A stretch of 64,000 nucleotides of DNA, taken from the NCBI RefSeq assembly GCF_014645515.1, contig NZ_BMLW01000013.1, positions 1 through 64,000 of the forward strand, written 5' to 3'. Below the pieces are notes generated by a model that was given only the letters and a program-made list of their open reading frames with translations, did not search any database and had not been told where the DNA came from. The DNA comes from Oceanobacillus neutriphilus (lineage in GTDB: Bacteria; Bacillota; Bacilli; Bacillales; Amphibacillaceae). This document shows, piece by piece, positions 53,363 to 63,592 of this stretch; the first letter of the stretch is position 1; each line of letters begins with the position of its first letter. The position numbers and the translations under genes were made by a program.

Positions 53363-53650
53363 TTACACCCCGATCACGGAGCGCTCTAGAGTTATTTCAG
53401 CCTCCTCTTCAGCTTGAAAAGCCTCTGAAGCAATCGTCAGATTAATTCTTGCCATTTCTTCATATCCACGTTGCATCGTTTCATGAAAACGCTGGAGGTG
53501 TTCTTCTTTTTTATGGTTTAAATAAATTTGAGTTGCTTCACAAATAAAATCACTTAAGTCGGAGCTATTCTCATATTTCATTAACCCATCCACCTCACTT
53601 AATAAATTTTTCGGTATTTTCACCATGATTTCTTCTTTATTTTCAGCCAA
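53363..53650 (-). CDS. ndoAI: Antitoxin of EndoA (MazE-like, ribbon-helix-helix)
   Basis: 95 residues (93 in B. subtilis) from a TTG at 53650 with GGGGGTG seven bases ahead. N-terminal ribbon-helix-helix ([20 protein letters not shown]), then a C-terminal toxin-binding tail ([20 protein letters not shown]). It neutralises EndoA. The frame upstream reads through the intergenic region and is not supported. Confidence 0.92.
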   Translation of the reverse strand: MAENKEEIMVKIPKNLLSEVDGLMKYENSSDLSDFICEATQIYLNHKKEEHLQRFHETMQRGYEEMARINLTIASEAFQAEEEAEITLERSVIGV

Positions 53651-54186
53651 AATCAAGCACCCCCGCCAACAATTAACGTTCATTATTAAATTTAATATCA
53701 TAATAGCATTGTGAGCCTACTTTTGCAAAGGGGTTATGGCGAATTTGTAAAAAAATCATGTAAATTTGTCGTTTTAAACCTTAATTTATGTGGTATTTAA
53801 AATATTTGAAGTATAAAAAAATAATATTTTACCCTTTCGCTAAAAAACATTATTTACCAGATATGTTGAATATTTATGTTCCTGTAAGCTTTACAGCAGA
53901 TGCTCCAGAAAAATACTCACTAATTAAAATGTTTAATTATGGAAATTCTTGTGTTTTCGTTAAAAATAAACGCATCACTTCACAATTTAATTAATTGCAG
54001 AGCAGATATAATAATTCCATTTATTCAACGAAATAAATACCTGTCTATTAATTATATGCCAATATGTTAAAATCATACCTTTATAAGAAGATGTTCAAAC
54101 GCAGCCCGGATGATAAGCCCTGAATCTCTTCGTCAACGGGCTTTCAGGCATACACTATAAAGGACATTCTAACGGAGTCGGAATAT
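53651..54186. other. Intergenic region where alr is expected, no gene seen
   Basis: In B. subtilis alr lies between ydcC and ndoAI. Here the 583 bases hold no alanine-racemase-like sequence. AGATGTTCAAACG ... AATCTCTTCG (54090-54140) loosely resembles 18184-18240. A 68-codon plus-strand frame (53788-53994) lacks a ribosome binding site. Confidence 0.6.
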
Positions 54187-54219
54187 AATAAAAGCAGGCC
54201 CGCGCGTACGAAGCCTGCC
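54187..54219 (-). terminator. Terminator of the ydcC-type gene
   Basis: GCAGGC and GCCTGC with a 13-base loop; TTTTATT follows on the minus strand. Confidence 0.6.
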
Positions 54220-54233
54220 AATATATAACCGTA

Positions 54234-55271
54234 TCATTTTATTGTTTGCCCTTGAACAGATTGTGCTACTTCAATCATTTCTTCTTTTGTCAGCTCCGTA
54301 CTTGCCAATTGGTAATCAACACCTTGATAAGTCCATTTTAATGTATTATCTTCCAAGGCTCCAACGGTAGTTCCAAGATTTACAATATCTCCGTTCACTT
54401 CTTCCGGAGCTGCACTCACCGGCGCGGTTTCTCTGATTTCCTGAACAAGCGTGAAGTTTTTCTCGCCTTCAAAGGTTGTAATAATGCGTTCGCCATCCTC
54501 TAAAGCAACTTCTTTCTTCTCGGCAACCTCTGCTCCAGCGGTAAATGTCGGGTACAGTGTACGTACTTCCTGAGCTGCAGTTTCTACTGCTTCGCCTTCT
54601 TCTGCACTGGAGGCTTCATCATCTGTCTCTTTTTCCATATTTTTCTCCATTGAAAAATCATCTTCTGCAAACTTAGCGTCTAAATCAAAGTCATGAAAAG
54701 TCACATTAACCAGCGGTTCTCCATCTTGATTCAGAACATTGACCATTACTGGAGTATAGCTGGATTTATCAAAGTAAATTTCTTGAGCTGGCAGATTATT
54801 GTTGCTTTGATAATTTGTCTTCGTCTTGAAAACGTAATGGTCTTCTGTTGTTTCAAATTGTGCCTCCGGATCATTTATCACATCATTCACCAGAGATTGA
54901 AATAAATACGGCTGACTGCTATTTTGCGGCCATTCTGATTGGAATTTGAAGCTTTTCTCCAATGCCGGTGTTAGTACAAAGACACCATCTGTATTTTTTA
55001 AAATTACTTGACTTTCATTCTGCTCGGCTTCATTTTCGAGCTTTACCCGATATTGCTCATCTGCCTGATACCATATATCAATTAAAAAGGTTTGTTCCTG
55101 ATCATTTGTATTCATCGTCATATCCGCAGTCGCTTTGTAGCTGTCTAAATCCGCCACTGCCTTCTGCAATTTTTCCACAACATCTTCCTGCGATTTTTCT
55201 CCACATGCTGAAAGCAATAAACTAAGTGCACTTAATAGTAAAACGACACCGAAAAAACGTCTCTTTATCAT
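54234..55271 (-). CDS. ydcC: LolA-like lipoprotein, YdcC family
   Basis: 345 residues with a lipoprotein signal (SALSLLLSACG, Cys about residue 24). The mature part is a LolA/DUF4367-like beta fold (LDSYKATADMTMNTNDQEQT, WYQADEQYRVKLE). Start ATG at 55271, eight bases past AAGGGAG. In B. subtilis the homologue is a sporulation-linked lipoprotein between acpS and alr. An acidic insert (about 213-235, DDEASSAEEGEAVE) is visible. Confidence 0.85.
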   Translation of the reverse strand: MIKRRFFGVVLLLSALSLLLSACGEKSQEDVVEKLQKAVADLDSYKATADMTMNTNDQEQTFLIDIWYQADEQYRVKLENEAEQNESQVILKNTDGVFVLTPALEKSFKFQSEWPQNSSQPYLFQSLVNDVINDPEAQFETTEDHYVFKTKTNYQSNNNLPAQEIYFDKSSYTPVMVNVLNQDGEPLVNVTFHDFDLDAKFAEDDFSMEKNMEKETDDEASSAEEGEAVETAAQEVRTLYPTFTAGAEVAEKKEVALEDGERIITTFEGEKNFTLVQEIRETAPVSAAPEEVNGDIVNLGTTVGALEDNTLKWTYQGVDYQLASTELTKEEMIEVAQSVQGQTIK

Positions 55272-55340
55272 TAGCATATCTCCCTTGTCTCATTTAACAG
55301 AGGGAACAATTTGTTTTTATGAAAAAAATATACACCGTGT

Positions 55341-56855
55341 TTAAGAAAATGTACGGATTGCTTTTGGAATACCTTGAATAACATCTCCTGCAAGCAGATC
55401 CTGTTCCGAGTGTTTTTCCTGGACTAGTAAGTCTGCAGATTTTCCGTGCAGAAAGCAAGCATTATTTATCCCTGCAAAGATGGATTTACTTTGCATAATC
55501 ATGGCTAAAATCATTCCAGTCAATACATCCCCGCTGCCTCCTTTGGCAAGTCCAGGATTTCCGCTCGATTCGACTGTCTGGTTTCCTTCCGGGTCAGTAA
55601 TAATCGTATGCTTTCCTTTTAAGACAAGATAGCAGTTATATCTCTTTGCAAATTCAGAGCTGCACCGAAAAGGCTCCAAAAGCAAATCAGAGACAGACAT
55701 ATCCATCAATGCTGCAAGTTCACCAGGATGCGGTGTTAAAATAAGCGGAGCTTGTCTTGCGCCAAAGTCTGTTAAATACGATTTCAGATGGTAAAGACCG
55801 TCAGCATCGACTAGGATTGGCCCTTTAAACCCGAGCAATGCCGGAAGAATTTCTTTTCCGGTTTCTTCCCTCCTGCCCAAACCAATTCCAACCGCAATCG
55901 CATCAAAACTGGACAAGTCTATATTATCGATTCCAGTAACATAACCATTTTTTTCTGAAGTGGGGATATACATAGCCTCGGGAATATTTCCAGCAATCAT
56001 GGAAATAACGCCTTTTACAGATGCGGTCGTTAATAACCCTGCTCCAGTCCTCAGTGCTGCCTTTGTCGTCATCAGAACAGATCCTGGCATAAACTGGCTG
56101 CCGCCAATGATCAGTCCTCTCCCGTGATCTCCTTTATGTGAATTCACTTCCCGCTTTGGAAAAGACTCCTGAAAACTGGATGTAGTCCACAAGCGTCTCT
56201 TTGTATGCGCCTGAAAGAGACTTCCTGGAAATCCGATATCAGCTATAATCCACTCCCCATAATAAGAGGAGGTGTGCTGACAGACTGCAGATTGCTTTAC
56301 TGCCCCGATCATAATCGTCGCATCTGCCTTGATTGCTTGAAAAACCGGGAGTCCTTCCTCTGCAGGCAGACCGCTTGGTATATCAATAGATATAACATAA
56401 GCGTCCTGTTCATTCACTTGTCTGGCTGCAGTACATATATCTCCTCTTAATTCGCCACGCACTCCGATACCTAGCATCGCATCGATAATAACATCCGCTT
56501 CCTTTAAAACGATATCTGCCCAAGCTTCATGATAATGCTCCACCCGGCCGCCAAATTGACGATAAATTTCCTTATGATAAGCTGCATCTCCTGTTATTTT
56601 TTCATCTGGTGCAACCTGGATTGCTTTGACTGGATACCCTGCTTCTGAAAGCACACGGGCAATAACAAATCCATCTCCGCCATTATTTCCGCCGCCAATC
56701 AAAATAACGACTTTGTCTTCTTTGGATATCCGTTTCTCTATTTCCCTGCTTGCTTCTCTACCTGCATTCTCCATGAGTATTTTCGCGTCAAGTCCAATCG
56801 TACCAATTGTTTCCCGGTCAATCTTGTACATTTCTTTCGCGGTAACAATATACAA
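55341..56855 (-). CDS. nnr: Bifunctional NAD(P)HX epimerase / dehydratase
   Basis: 504 residues. N-terminal YjeF/NnrE epimerase (MENAGREASREI, GGGNNGGDGFVIARVL at about 54) and C-terminal NnrD kinase-like dehydratase (LTPHPGELAAL, LAKGGSGDVLTGMI). Repairs hydrated NADH/NADPH with ADP or ATP. TTG start behind AGGAGGG. Lies between acpS and ydcC as in related Bacillaceae. Confidence 0.93.
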   Translation of the reverse strand: MYIVTAKEMYKIDRETIGTIGLDAKILMENAGREASREIEKRISKEDKVVILIGGGNNGGDGFVIARVLSEAGYPVKAIQVAPDEKITGDAAYHKEIYRQFGGRVEHYHEAWADIVLKEADVIIDAMLGIGVRGELRGDICTAARQVNEQDAYVISIDIPSGLPAEEGLPVFQAIKADATIMIGAVKQSAVCQHTSSYYGEWIIADIGFPGSLFQAHTKRRLWTTSSFQESFPKREVNSHKGDHGRGLIIGGSQFMPGSVLMTTKAALRTGAGLLTTASVKGVISMIAGNIPEAMYIPTSEKNGYVTGIDNIDLSSFDAIAVGIGLGRREETGKEILPALLGFKGPILVDADGLYHLKSYLTDFGARQAPLILTPHPGELAALMDMSVSDLLLEPFRCSSEFAKRYNCYLVLKGKHTIITDPEGNQTVESSGNPGLAKGGSGDVLTGMILAMIMQSKSIFAGINNACFLHGKSADLLVQEKHSEQDLLAGDVIQGIPKAIRTFS

Positions 56856-56940
56856 TTTTGTTCCCTCCTACCGCAATAAAATATATGAGACAAACTATGC
56901 GTTTATGCCTTTCCTATTTGTATTTATTTTCTTTAGGAGC

Positions 56941-57297
56941 TTATCTCTTCTCTAATAAAACCTGTGCAACCGCATGCTCCCTGCTGTGAGATATAGACAA
57001 GTGGATCTGTATATCATCCATGCCCTCTACCTGCATTTCAGGTGCTCCATTGAGATTATTTTTTATTTCCATTTGTTGAAAGCCTATTTTCCCTATCCCT
57101 GTTCCATTTGCTTTTGCAAAGGCTTCTTTGGCAGCAAATCTCCCTGCTGCATATTCCACCCGCCGATGAACAGGTAAATCTATCGCTTTTTCTTGTTCTG
57201 CTTTTGTTAGCACCCGCTCTAAAAAACGGTCATTTTTCTCCAGCAGCCGTTTAATCCTTTTTAATTCGATGATATCAATGCCTGTTCCAAGTATCAT
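56941..57297 (-). CDS. acpS: Holo-acyl-carrier-protein synthase
   Basis: 118 residues. GTGIDIIELKRI at the N-terminus and RFAAKEAFAKANGTG (about 55-69) hold the magnesium ligands Asp and Glu. It transfers 4'-phosphopantetheine to ACP. ATG at 57297 is eight bases past AGGAG; a GTG two codons earlier is too close to it. Divergent from the rhomboid gene. Confidence 0.94.
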   Translation of the reverse strand: MILGTGIDIIELKRIKRLLEKNDRFLERVLTKAEQEKAIDLPVHRRVEYAAGRFAAKEAFAKANGTGIGKIGFQQMEIKNNLNGAPEMQVEGMDDIQIHLSISHSREHAVAQVLLEKR

Positions 57298-57427
57298 TTT
57301 CACTGCTCCTAAAAGTTATTCCATGTGTTAAAACACCTTTTTAATGGTCATAATCTATATTATTTCTTATTATATTATATAGGATATCTTATCAACTTTA
57401 AAAGCTTTGACTATAAGGGGGCACTCT

Positions 57428-58207
57428 ATGTTTATCAGAACAGAACGGAGCGTAAAGGAATTTTTCCAACTATATCCCGTTGTAACAATTATTGTCGGGA
57501 TTAATATATTACTTTGGTTTATTATCGACTTTCTAAATTTAAGGATTGGCAATGAATTAAGATTTTACGGAATGGGGATTAATGCTGGTATTGCAGCAGG
57601 AGAATGGTGGCGGCTGATTACACCTGTTTTTCTCCATGCCGGAGCTATGCACATGCTGTTTAATTCCTTTTCGCTTGTGCTGTTTGGGCCTGCCCTCGAG
57701 CAGATGCTTGGTAAAATCAAATTTATATTAGCTTATTTCGGTACGGCTGTTACAGCCAATATTCTTATCTACTTCATAGAATCACCTAACTATGCTCATT
57801 TAGGTGCATCTGGAGCGATTTTTGGTTTATTTGGGATTTACGTTTATATGTCTATTTTCCGAAAAGATTTGATTGACCAATCCAGCATTCAAATCGTAGG
57901 GGTGATAGTAGCCATTGGGCTGGTTATGACATTTTTAAGGAGCAATATTAGTGTGTTAGGACATTTATTTGGTTTATTCAGCGGTTTTATTTATGCCCCT
58001 CTGCTCCTCGCTGGTGTAAAAAGCTATTCTCCCTGGACACGGCCACGAAAAAGAAAATATGCAGATGATGATAACGGTCCACAATTTGATCCGGACCGCT
58101 GGAATAAAAAACGAAAGTTGCCAGAGGTTATCCGAAAAAATATGCTTTGGATCATTGTAGGTATCATCGCTGTCTTATGGTTATTAGGACAGGCAAATAT
58201 ATTATAA
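57428..58207 (+). CDS. Rhomboid family intramembrane serine protease
   Basis: 259 residues, six or seven membrane segments. Catalytic Ser in LGASGAIFGLFG (about 125) and His in LGHLFGLFSGF (about 181), plus HAGAMHMLFNSFSL with the supporting His/Asn. The ATG at 57428 lies six bases past AAGGGGG. The C-terminal tail holds a basic linker and one further membrane segment. Counterpart of YdcA, but longer. Confidence 0.88.
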   Translation: MFIRTERSVKEFFQLYPVVTIIVGINILLWFIIDFLNLRIGNELRFYGMGINAGIAAGEWWRLITPVFLHAGAMHMLFNSFSLVLFGPALEQMLGKIKFILAYFGTAVTANILIYFIESPNYAHLGASGAIFGLFGIYVYMSIFRKDLIDQSSIQIVGVIVAIGLVMTFLRSNISVLGHLFGLFSGFIYAPLLLAGVKSYSPWTRPRKRKYADDDNGPQFDPDRWNKKRKLPEVIRKNMLWIIVGIIAVLWLLGQANIL

Positions 58208-58361
58208 AACTTGGATAAAATAATCGGCTGGACATGATGTCTTCTCATGCTCAGCTTTTTTATTTTGTTGAAAACTTGAAATCTGTATAAAAAAACGTCC
58301 CCTTTATGCTATAATAATGGCACCTCGTAATTCCCCCCAAATAAAATAAAGGAGGTTTCTT

Positions 58362-59120
58362 ATGGAAATCTGCACTTCATTGATCTTTTTCCTGATTGGA
58401 ATTATTTTTGGTTCATTTTTTATGGTTGTGGGTATTCGTCTTCCGCAAAAAATCTCATTTACCCGCGGGCGCTCCAGATGTCCTTCCTGCAGCTGCCAGC
58501 TCGCGTGGTATGATAACATTCCCATTCTATCTTATATCTTTTTAAAAGGCCGCTGCCGGAAATGCCGCTATAAAATTCCTTTTTTATATCCACTGACAGA
58601 AGCTTTTACAGGCTCCCTCTTTGTTATCTGTTACCTATACGCAGCCTCTCCTTCTGAACTGCTTCTTTCTCTTATATTTATGTCGTTATTAATTATAATT
58701 ATCATAACGGATTTATGCTATATGCTAATTCCTAATAAACTGCTTTCTTTTTTCCTTCCTGCTTTTATTTTCTTTCGTATATTAGAACCTTTGGATCCTT
58801 GGTGGAACTCTGTCGCAGGGGGGCTTGCCGGATTCCTGATTATCTTTATTATAATCTTGTGGAATCAACAAGGGATGGGAGCCGGAGATATGAAATTAAT
58901 GGCTTTACTCGGCATTGTTTTAGGACCGTCTCATATGATAGCAACCTTTTTGCTGGCTTGTATATCTGGGGCATTAATCGGCAGTATTTTATTATATTTA
59001 GGTTTCATTCAGCGGAATAACCCCTTCCCGTTTGGACCTTTTATTGCTATTGGAGCTATTCTAACTTATTTCCTGGGAGAGGACATGATTCAGTGGTATT
59101 TGAATTTATTTATCACATAG
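58362..59120 (+). CDS. comC: Prepilin peptidase (type IV, A24 family)
   Basis: 252 residues. Zinc-binding CPSC and CRKC pairs (about 44-72), membrane segments, and the two catalytic Asp in IIITDLCYMLIPN and GMGAGDMKLMALLG. It cleaves and N-methylates competence pseudopilins. AAAGGAGG before ATG. In B. subtilis comC lies elsewhere; here it is between rhomboid and nagB. Confidence 0.88.
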   Translation: MEICTSLIFFLIGIIFGSFFMVVGIRLPQKISFTRGRSRCPSCSCQLAWYDNIPILSYIFLKGRCRKCRYKIPFLYPLTEAFTGSLFVICYLYAASPSELLLSLIFMSLLIIIIITDLCYMLIPNKLLSFFLPAFIFFRILEPLDPWWNSVAGGLAGFLIIFIIILWNQQGMGAGDMKLMALLGIVLGPSHMIATFLLACISGALIGSILLYLGFIQRNNPFPFGPFIAIGAILTYFLGEDMIQWYLNLFIT

Positions 59121-59541
59121 AAGTGCCAATAAAACTGCTGGTCAGGCTCATAAAATATATTTTCCTCCAAGCAAAACGAATAATACAAATATAACAATTA
59201 ATATTTCATTTAAATCACGATAAATCTACTATCTTTTATAACGATAAAGCCTTCACAAAATTTGTTATTACAAATTCGCAAAAATTTATGTACAAATATC
59301 ATTATTTATGCCTATAATAATATTGATTAAAATATAACAGGAATAAAATCAGCGGTAAATAATTACAAAATCTTGATAAATCAACCATGTTCCTGACTTC
59401 GTTACTGCCGGCAGCTGCACGTGCTATGTGACAAACAGTCAAAAACAAAGCAGTATAACGAAGCAGTGGCATAAGCACAGAACAAACTGTACAATGAAGG
59501 TAAATAATATTATCTATTTTATATTAGAGGGGGAAAAAATA
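59121..59541. other. Intergenic region ahead of nagB
   Basis: 421 bases without a gene. TATAAT at about 59311 with no good -35; no NagR-type operator (ATTGGTCTAGACC-like) is seen. GCCGGCAGC lies in a GC-richer patch near 59408. Confidence 0.4.
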
Positions 59542-60273
59542 ATGAATATTATCCAAGCAGAAAATTATAAGCAGATGAGTGAGCTTGCTGCAAAAAAACT
59601 GATCGAACAAATTAACAGAAAATCAGACAGCGTACTCGGTCTGGCAACTGGTTCAACACCAGAAGGCCTATACGAAGAAATCATTAAAGAGTACAAAGAG
59701 GGCAATGTTTCCTTCAAGGATGTCACAACCTTCAACTTAGATGAGTATGTCGGGCTCTCTAAAAATAATGATCAAAGCTATTACTATTATATGCACAAGC
59801 TTCTGTTTGACCATATTGATCTAAAAACCGATCAGGCTAACCTGCCCAATGGAGATGCAAAGGATTTACAAGAAGAATGCAGCCGATATGAAGCGTCTAT
59901 TCAACAAGCCGGCGGTATTGACATTCAAATCTTAGGAATTGGCTTAAACGGGCACATTGGGTTTAATGAACCAGGTACACCATTCTCCATTCAAACACAT
60001 ATTGTTGATTTGGATGAGTCAACCCGTAATGCCAATGCCCGCTTCTTTGATTCCATTGATGAAGTACCTTTACAAGCTATTACGATGGGTATTGATTCTA
60101 TTATGCAGACCAAACAAATTATTCTGTTAGTATCTGGATCCAAAAAAGCAGAAGCATTGGAGAAATTGGTAAATGGCCCAGTCACGGAAGATTTTCCGGC
60201 TTCCATTTTACAAAAACATCCAAATGTAACGATTATTGCTGACAGCGACGCATTGTCTGAGCTTTCTCAATAA
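59542..60273 (+). CDS. nagB: Glucosamine-6-phosphate deaminase
   Basis: 243 residues. ATGSTPEGLYEEI (about 37), FNLDEYVGL with the catalytic Asp (about 67) and GIGLNGHIGFNEPG with the catalytic His (about 130-143). Converts GlcN6P to fructose 6-phosphate and ammonia. The ATG at 59542 is preceded by AGAGGGGG; the frame open upstream has no site. No nagA or nagR nearby. Confidence 0.93.
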   Translation: MNIIQAENYKQMSELAAKKLIEQINRKSDSVLGLATGSTPEGLYEEIIKEYKEGNVSFKDVTTFNLDEYVGLSKNNDQSYYYYMHKLLFDHIDLKTDQANLPNGDAKDLQEECSRYEASIQQAGGIDIQILGIGLNGHIGFNEPGTPFSIQTHIVDLDESTRNANARFFDSIDEVPLQAITMGIDSIMQTKQIILLVSGSKKAEALEKLVNGPVTEDFPASILQKHPNVTIIADSDALSELSQ

Positions 60274-60283
60274 GAAAATATAC

Positions 60284-60326
60284 AAAAAAAGCAATGGCCG
60301 GTGAATCATCGGCCATTGCTTTTTTT
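60284..60326. terminator. Bidirectional terminator between nagB and cshA
   Basis: A perfect 17-bp stem (60284-60300 with 60310-60326) bounded by A- and T-runs. Confidence 0.9.
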
Positions 60327-60347
60327 GATTGCTTTGATTATTTACTC

Positions 60348-61817
60348 TTAACGGTCATCCCGTCTTTTACGCTGGAAATTCCCTTTACCTTTGCGATTTC
60401 TGCCGCCTTGGTTTCTTCCACCTTGGCTGCGGCCTCCGTAGTAGCGTTTGTTATTACTGCGGCGGTTATTATCTTTCGAGCTCTTAGCTTTTTTCACACT
60501 GATTGGTGCTGCTGAAGAAATACGTACTGGTGTATCTCTTCTTTCTTTTGTCATCATGCTGATTGCAGCAGCAATAACTGTAACGGAATCATGATCATCT
60601 AATAATTCTTTTGCAGCATCAAAGTAAGGCTTCAAATCTTTTTGATCAATGGCCTTTTTCATTTTATCAATGGTTACTTGCTGCTGCCCGCGTTGTGCAT
60701 CCTGATTTGTAGGCGGAGTCAAACGCTTCATTTTACTTTTTGTTGTTTTTTCAATCAAGCTCAGGTGAGCCATTTCTCTTGGTGTAATAAAGGAAATAGC
60801 TTCTCCTGTTTTCCCTGCTCTTCCAGTTCTTCCAATACGGTGAACATAGCTTTCAGGATCCTGAGGAATATCAAAGTTATACACATGTGTTACACCGGAA
60901 ATATCTAATCCGCGCGCTGCTACGTCTGTTGCAACAAGAACATCCACACGTCCCTGCTTAAATTTATTTAATACGGACATACGCTTGCCTTGTGTTAAAT
61001 CACCATGAATTCCTTCTGCGCGATAGCCTCTTGCCTGAAGTCCTTCTGTGATTTCATCCACACGTTTTTTGGTTCTGGCAAAAACAATAGCTAATTCCGG
61101 AGAATTAATATCCAAATGATTATTTAAAGTATCAAACTTGAATTTCTCTGGAATTTCAATGAAATATTGATCAATATTTTCTACTGTCATTTCTTTCGCT
61201 TTTACTTTTACTTCTTTTGGCTCTTTCATAAGCGTTGTAGCAATATTACGAATTTCTTTCGGCATTGTCGCAGAAAAAAGCAATGTTTGTCTGTCTTCTG
61301 GAATACCTTTTAGAATTTCACGAATATCATCAATAAAGCCCATGTTAAGCATTTCATCCGCTTCATCAAGAACAGCTGTATGCACCTCATCGATGCGAAT
61401 TGTTTTGCGGCGCATATGGTCCATTAAACGTCCTGGTGTAGCCACCACAATTTGCGGGCCGTCTTTTAATGCACGGATCTGGCGGTCCATTGGAGAACCT
61501 CCAAAGATTGCCAGTGCCCGTATACGCTTGAATTTAGCCAGACGGTTAATCTCTTCAGCTACCTGGATAGCAAGCTCACGCGTAGGTGCAACAATTAAGC
61601 CTTGCACCTTTCTCAGTTTGGGATTAACTTTATTTATTAATGGAATACCGAATGCAGCGGTTTTCCCTGTACCTGTTTGCGCTTGTCCAATAACATCATT
61701 TCCTTCAAGCGCGTATGGAATCGTCTCTGCCTGAATTGGAGTTGCTTCTTCAAACCCCATTTCTTCTAAAGCTTTCATTATCGGCGCAGAAACACCTAGT
61801 TCATTAAATTTAGTCAC
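60348..61817 (-). CDS. cshA: DEAD-box RNA helicase CshA
   Basis: 489 residues. All motifs are visible: [34 protein letters not shown], then [11 protein letters not shown] and [10 protein letters not shown]. The C-terminal tail is basic and rich in Gly-Arg-Asn ([19 protein letters not shown]). Part of the RNA degradosome and ribosome assembly. GTG start behind AAGGAG. Confidence 0.93.
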   Translation of the reverse strand: MTKFNELGVSAPIMKALEEMGFEEATPIQAETIPYALEGNDVIGQAQTGTGKTAAFGIPLINKVNPKLRKVQGLIVAPTRELAIQVAEEINRLAKFKRIRALAIFGGSPMDRQIRALKDGPQIVVATPGRLMDHMRRKTIRIDEVHTAVLDEADEMLNMGFIDDIREILKGIPEDRQTLLFSATMPKEIRNIATTLMKEPKEVKVKAKEMTVENIDQYFIEIPEKFKFDTLNNHLDINSPELAIVFARTKKRVDEITEGLQARGYRAEGIHGDLTQGKRMSVLNKFKQGRVDVLVATDVAARGLDISGVTHVYNFDIPQDPESYVHRIGRTGRAGKTGEAISFITPREMAHLSLIEKTTKSKMKRLTPPTNQDAQRGQQQVTIDKMKKAIDQKDLKPYFDAAKELLDDHDSVTVIAAAISMMTKERRDTPVRISSAAPISVKKAKSSKDNNRRSNNKRYYGGRSQGGRNQGGRNRKGKGNFQRKRRDDR

Positions 61818-62640
61818 GTAATCGTCGACTCCTTTTTGTTTTTTATTGCAAAAGAGGCCTTATAAAGAGTTTCTCATACTTTTCATCTTATTATACAAAC
61901 CAGTAAAATCCCTGAGTCACCCGGACAAAGAAGCAAATGGTTATTTACACCATTCTGCTTTTATATAAATTTATCATGGAGAATCGTCCATAAAATTTTC
62001 ATCTCGAGTTAATTAGGATGTTGGTCACACAAGTGTCTTCAACGGCAGAGTAATTACAAATATTTTAACGGGACAAGTGATCTGAGCTCTGGATCGTGAA
62101 GATCTCAGCTTGTGTTCCATCCCAATTTAGACGGGAAACGGACCCTGCCTCCCTGAATCACTCAACTCATCTTCAGTGGAAGAAAAACTGAATTCCTTAA
62201 CTGAATGAAACTTCGTTTTATCATATTTACTGATTTACTACCTAAAAATTGCTGATTGAATGAATATTTCACTCCACATCAGCAATTAAACGAATAACGT
62301 ATTTCATGTGCGTATTCATTATCAACGTTTAAAGTACAAAAAAGGCATAACCAATTTCAATAAGGTAAGAGGCCTCTATAAAAATGCTTCCTTAATCATA
62401 CCACACTTATAAGTCAGATATCCAGTGCACAGATTAAAATGATTTTTTTTTCGTAACATGATAAAATGTAATTAGATATGTATGCGCGTGCACTAGGAAT
62501 TTCCAGCTTCATTTTATATAGAGGCTGCTCTTTTTTTCAATAGAGCTTTTAAAAAATACACTATGCGCCCACCCACATACAATTCTTCGCGTTGAATGAA
62601 TAATTTATCAAGAAGAACAATACATAATGATGAAAATGCG
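61818..62640. other. 823-bp intergenic region with inverted repeats
   Basis: No gene seen. AATTGCTGAT/ATCAGCAATT (62247-62256 and 62278-62287) is a perfect 10-bp inverted repeat. GGCCTCTATAAAAATG (62371 on) and its near-complement (about 62508-62525) bracket about 155 bases that also hold AGTGCAC/GTGCACT (62424-62430, 62488-62494); this may be a miniature element. Part of the region may be the cshA leader. Confidence 0.45.
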
Positions 62641-62657
62641 AAAAGGGAGTTATCACC

Positions 62658-63569
62658 ATGCGTCAGTCCGCTTTCAACCCCAAAGCAGCAGTTGTTATTG
62701 GGGTTTTTTCTATATCAACATCAGCAATTTTCGTCCGGCTTGCTTCAGAAGCATCAGCCTCCATCATAGCAAATTACCGTCTTTTATTTGCCGTTTTACT
62801 CTTATTGCCCTTTATTTTATTTCATTATAAACATGAGTTTAAACGTATTTCCACCAAAAATTGGTGGCTCTCCATTCTTGCCGGCGTCTTTCTTGCTCTA
62901 TTTTTTATTTTGTGGTTTGAATCATTAAACTATACCTCTGTGGCCAGCAGCGTGGTACTTATTTCACTCCAGCCAATCCTGGCCTTTATCGGGACATACT
63001 TTCTCTTTGGTGAACGTTTCTCATCCGGAGCTGTTATTAGCATATTCATTGTTTTACTCGGTGGATTAATTATAGGTTCAGGAGATTTTCAATTATCTGG
63101 AGACGTACTATACGGGGACATGCTTGCTTTACTCGGCGCGATTGCTGTAACTATATATTTTTTATCTGGTCAGCATGTCCGGAAAAATGTTTCTCTGATC
63201 ACCTATACATTTATAGTCTATAGTATCAGTGCTGTTACATTAACACTGTTTAATATAATACAGCAGGAAAATTTCTTTTCTTATCCGGCCAGCCATTGGT
63301 GGATTTTTATCGCTTTAGCGATTATACCAACCTTTTTAGGACATTCTCTTTTTAATTGGTCGTTGAAATGGTTAAGCACATCTACTATTTCTATGGCTGT
63401 TGTATTTGAACCTGTAGGAGCAGGTATCCTTGCTTTTCTTATTTTAAATGAAGCACCAACCTGGGCCCAGTTTCTTGGAGGAACGATTATCGTAATCGGA
63501 TTATTTCTGTTTATCCTCAGTACTTCCCGGAAGAAGAAGATTACCATTTCAACAAAGAATCATAAATAA
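62658..63569 (+). CDS. EamA/DMT family transporter
   Basis: 303 residues, ten membrane segments in two EamA repeats. STSAIFVRLASEASAS, WFESLNYTSVASS and VFEPVGAGILAFLILNE parallel the transporter at 8506-9411. Likely metabolite exporter; substrate unknown. AAAAGGGAG before the ATG. Basic tail (STSRKKKITISTKNHK). Confidence 0.87.
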   Translation: MRQSAFNPKAAVVIGVFSISTSAIFVRLASEASASIIANYRLLFAVLLLLPFILFHYKHEFKRISTKNWWLSILAGVFLALFFILWFESLNYTSVASSVVLISLQPILAFIGTYFLFGERFSSGAVISIFIVLLGGLIIGSGDFQLSGDVLYGDMLALLGAIAVTIYFLSGQHVRKNVSLITYTFIVYSISAVTLTLFNIIQQENFFSYPASHWWIFIALAIIPTFLGHSLFNWSLKWLSTSTISMAVVFEPVGAGILAFLILNEAPTWAQFLGGTIIVIGLFLFILSTSRKKKITISTKNHK

Positions 63570-63592
63570 ATACTCATAAAGCAGGTGAAGCA

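Noticed and set aside
53788-53994. 68-codon frame upstream of ndoAI
   Set aside because: No ribosome binding site, AT-rich composition and no recognisable protein features.
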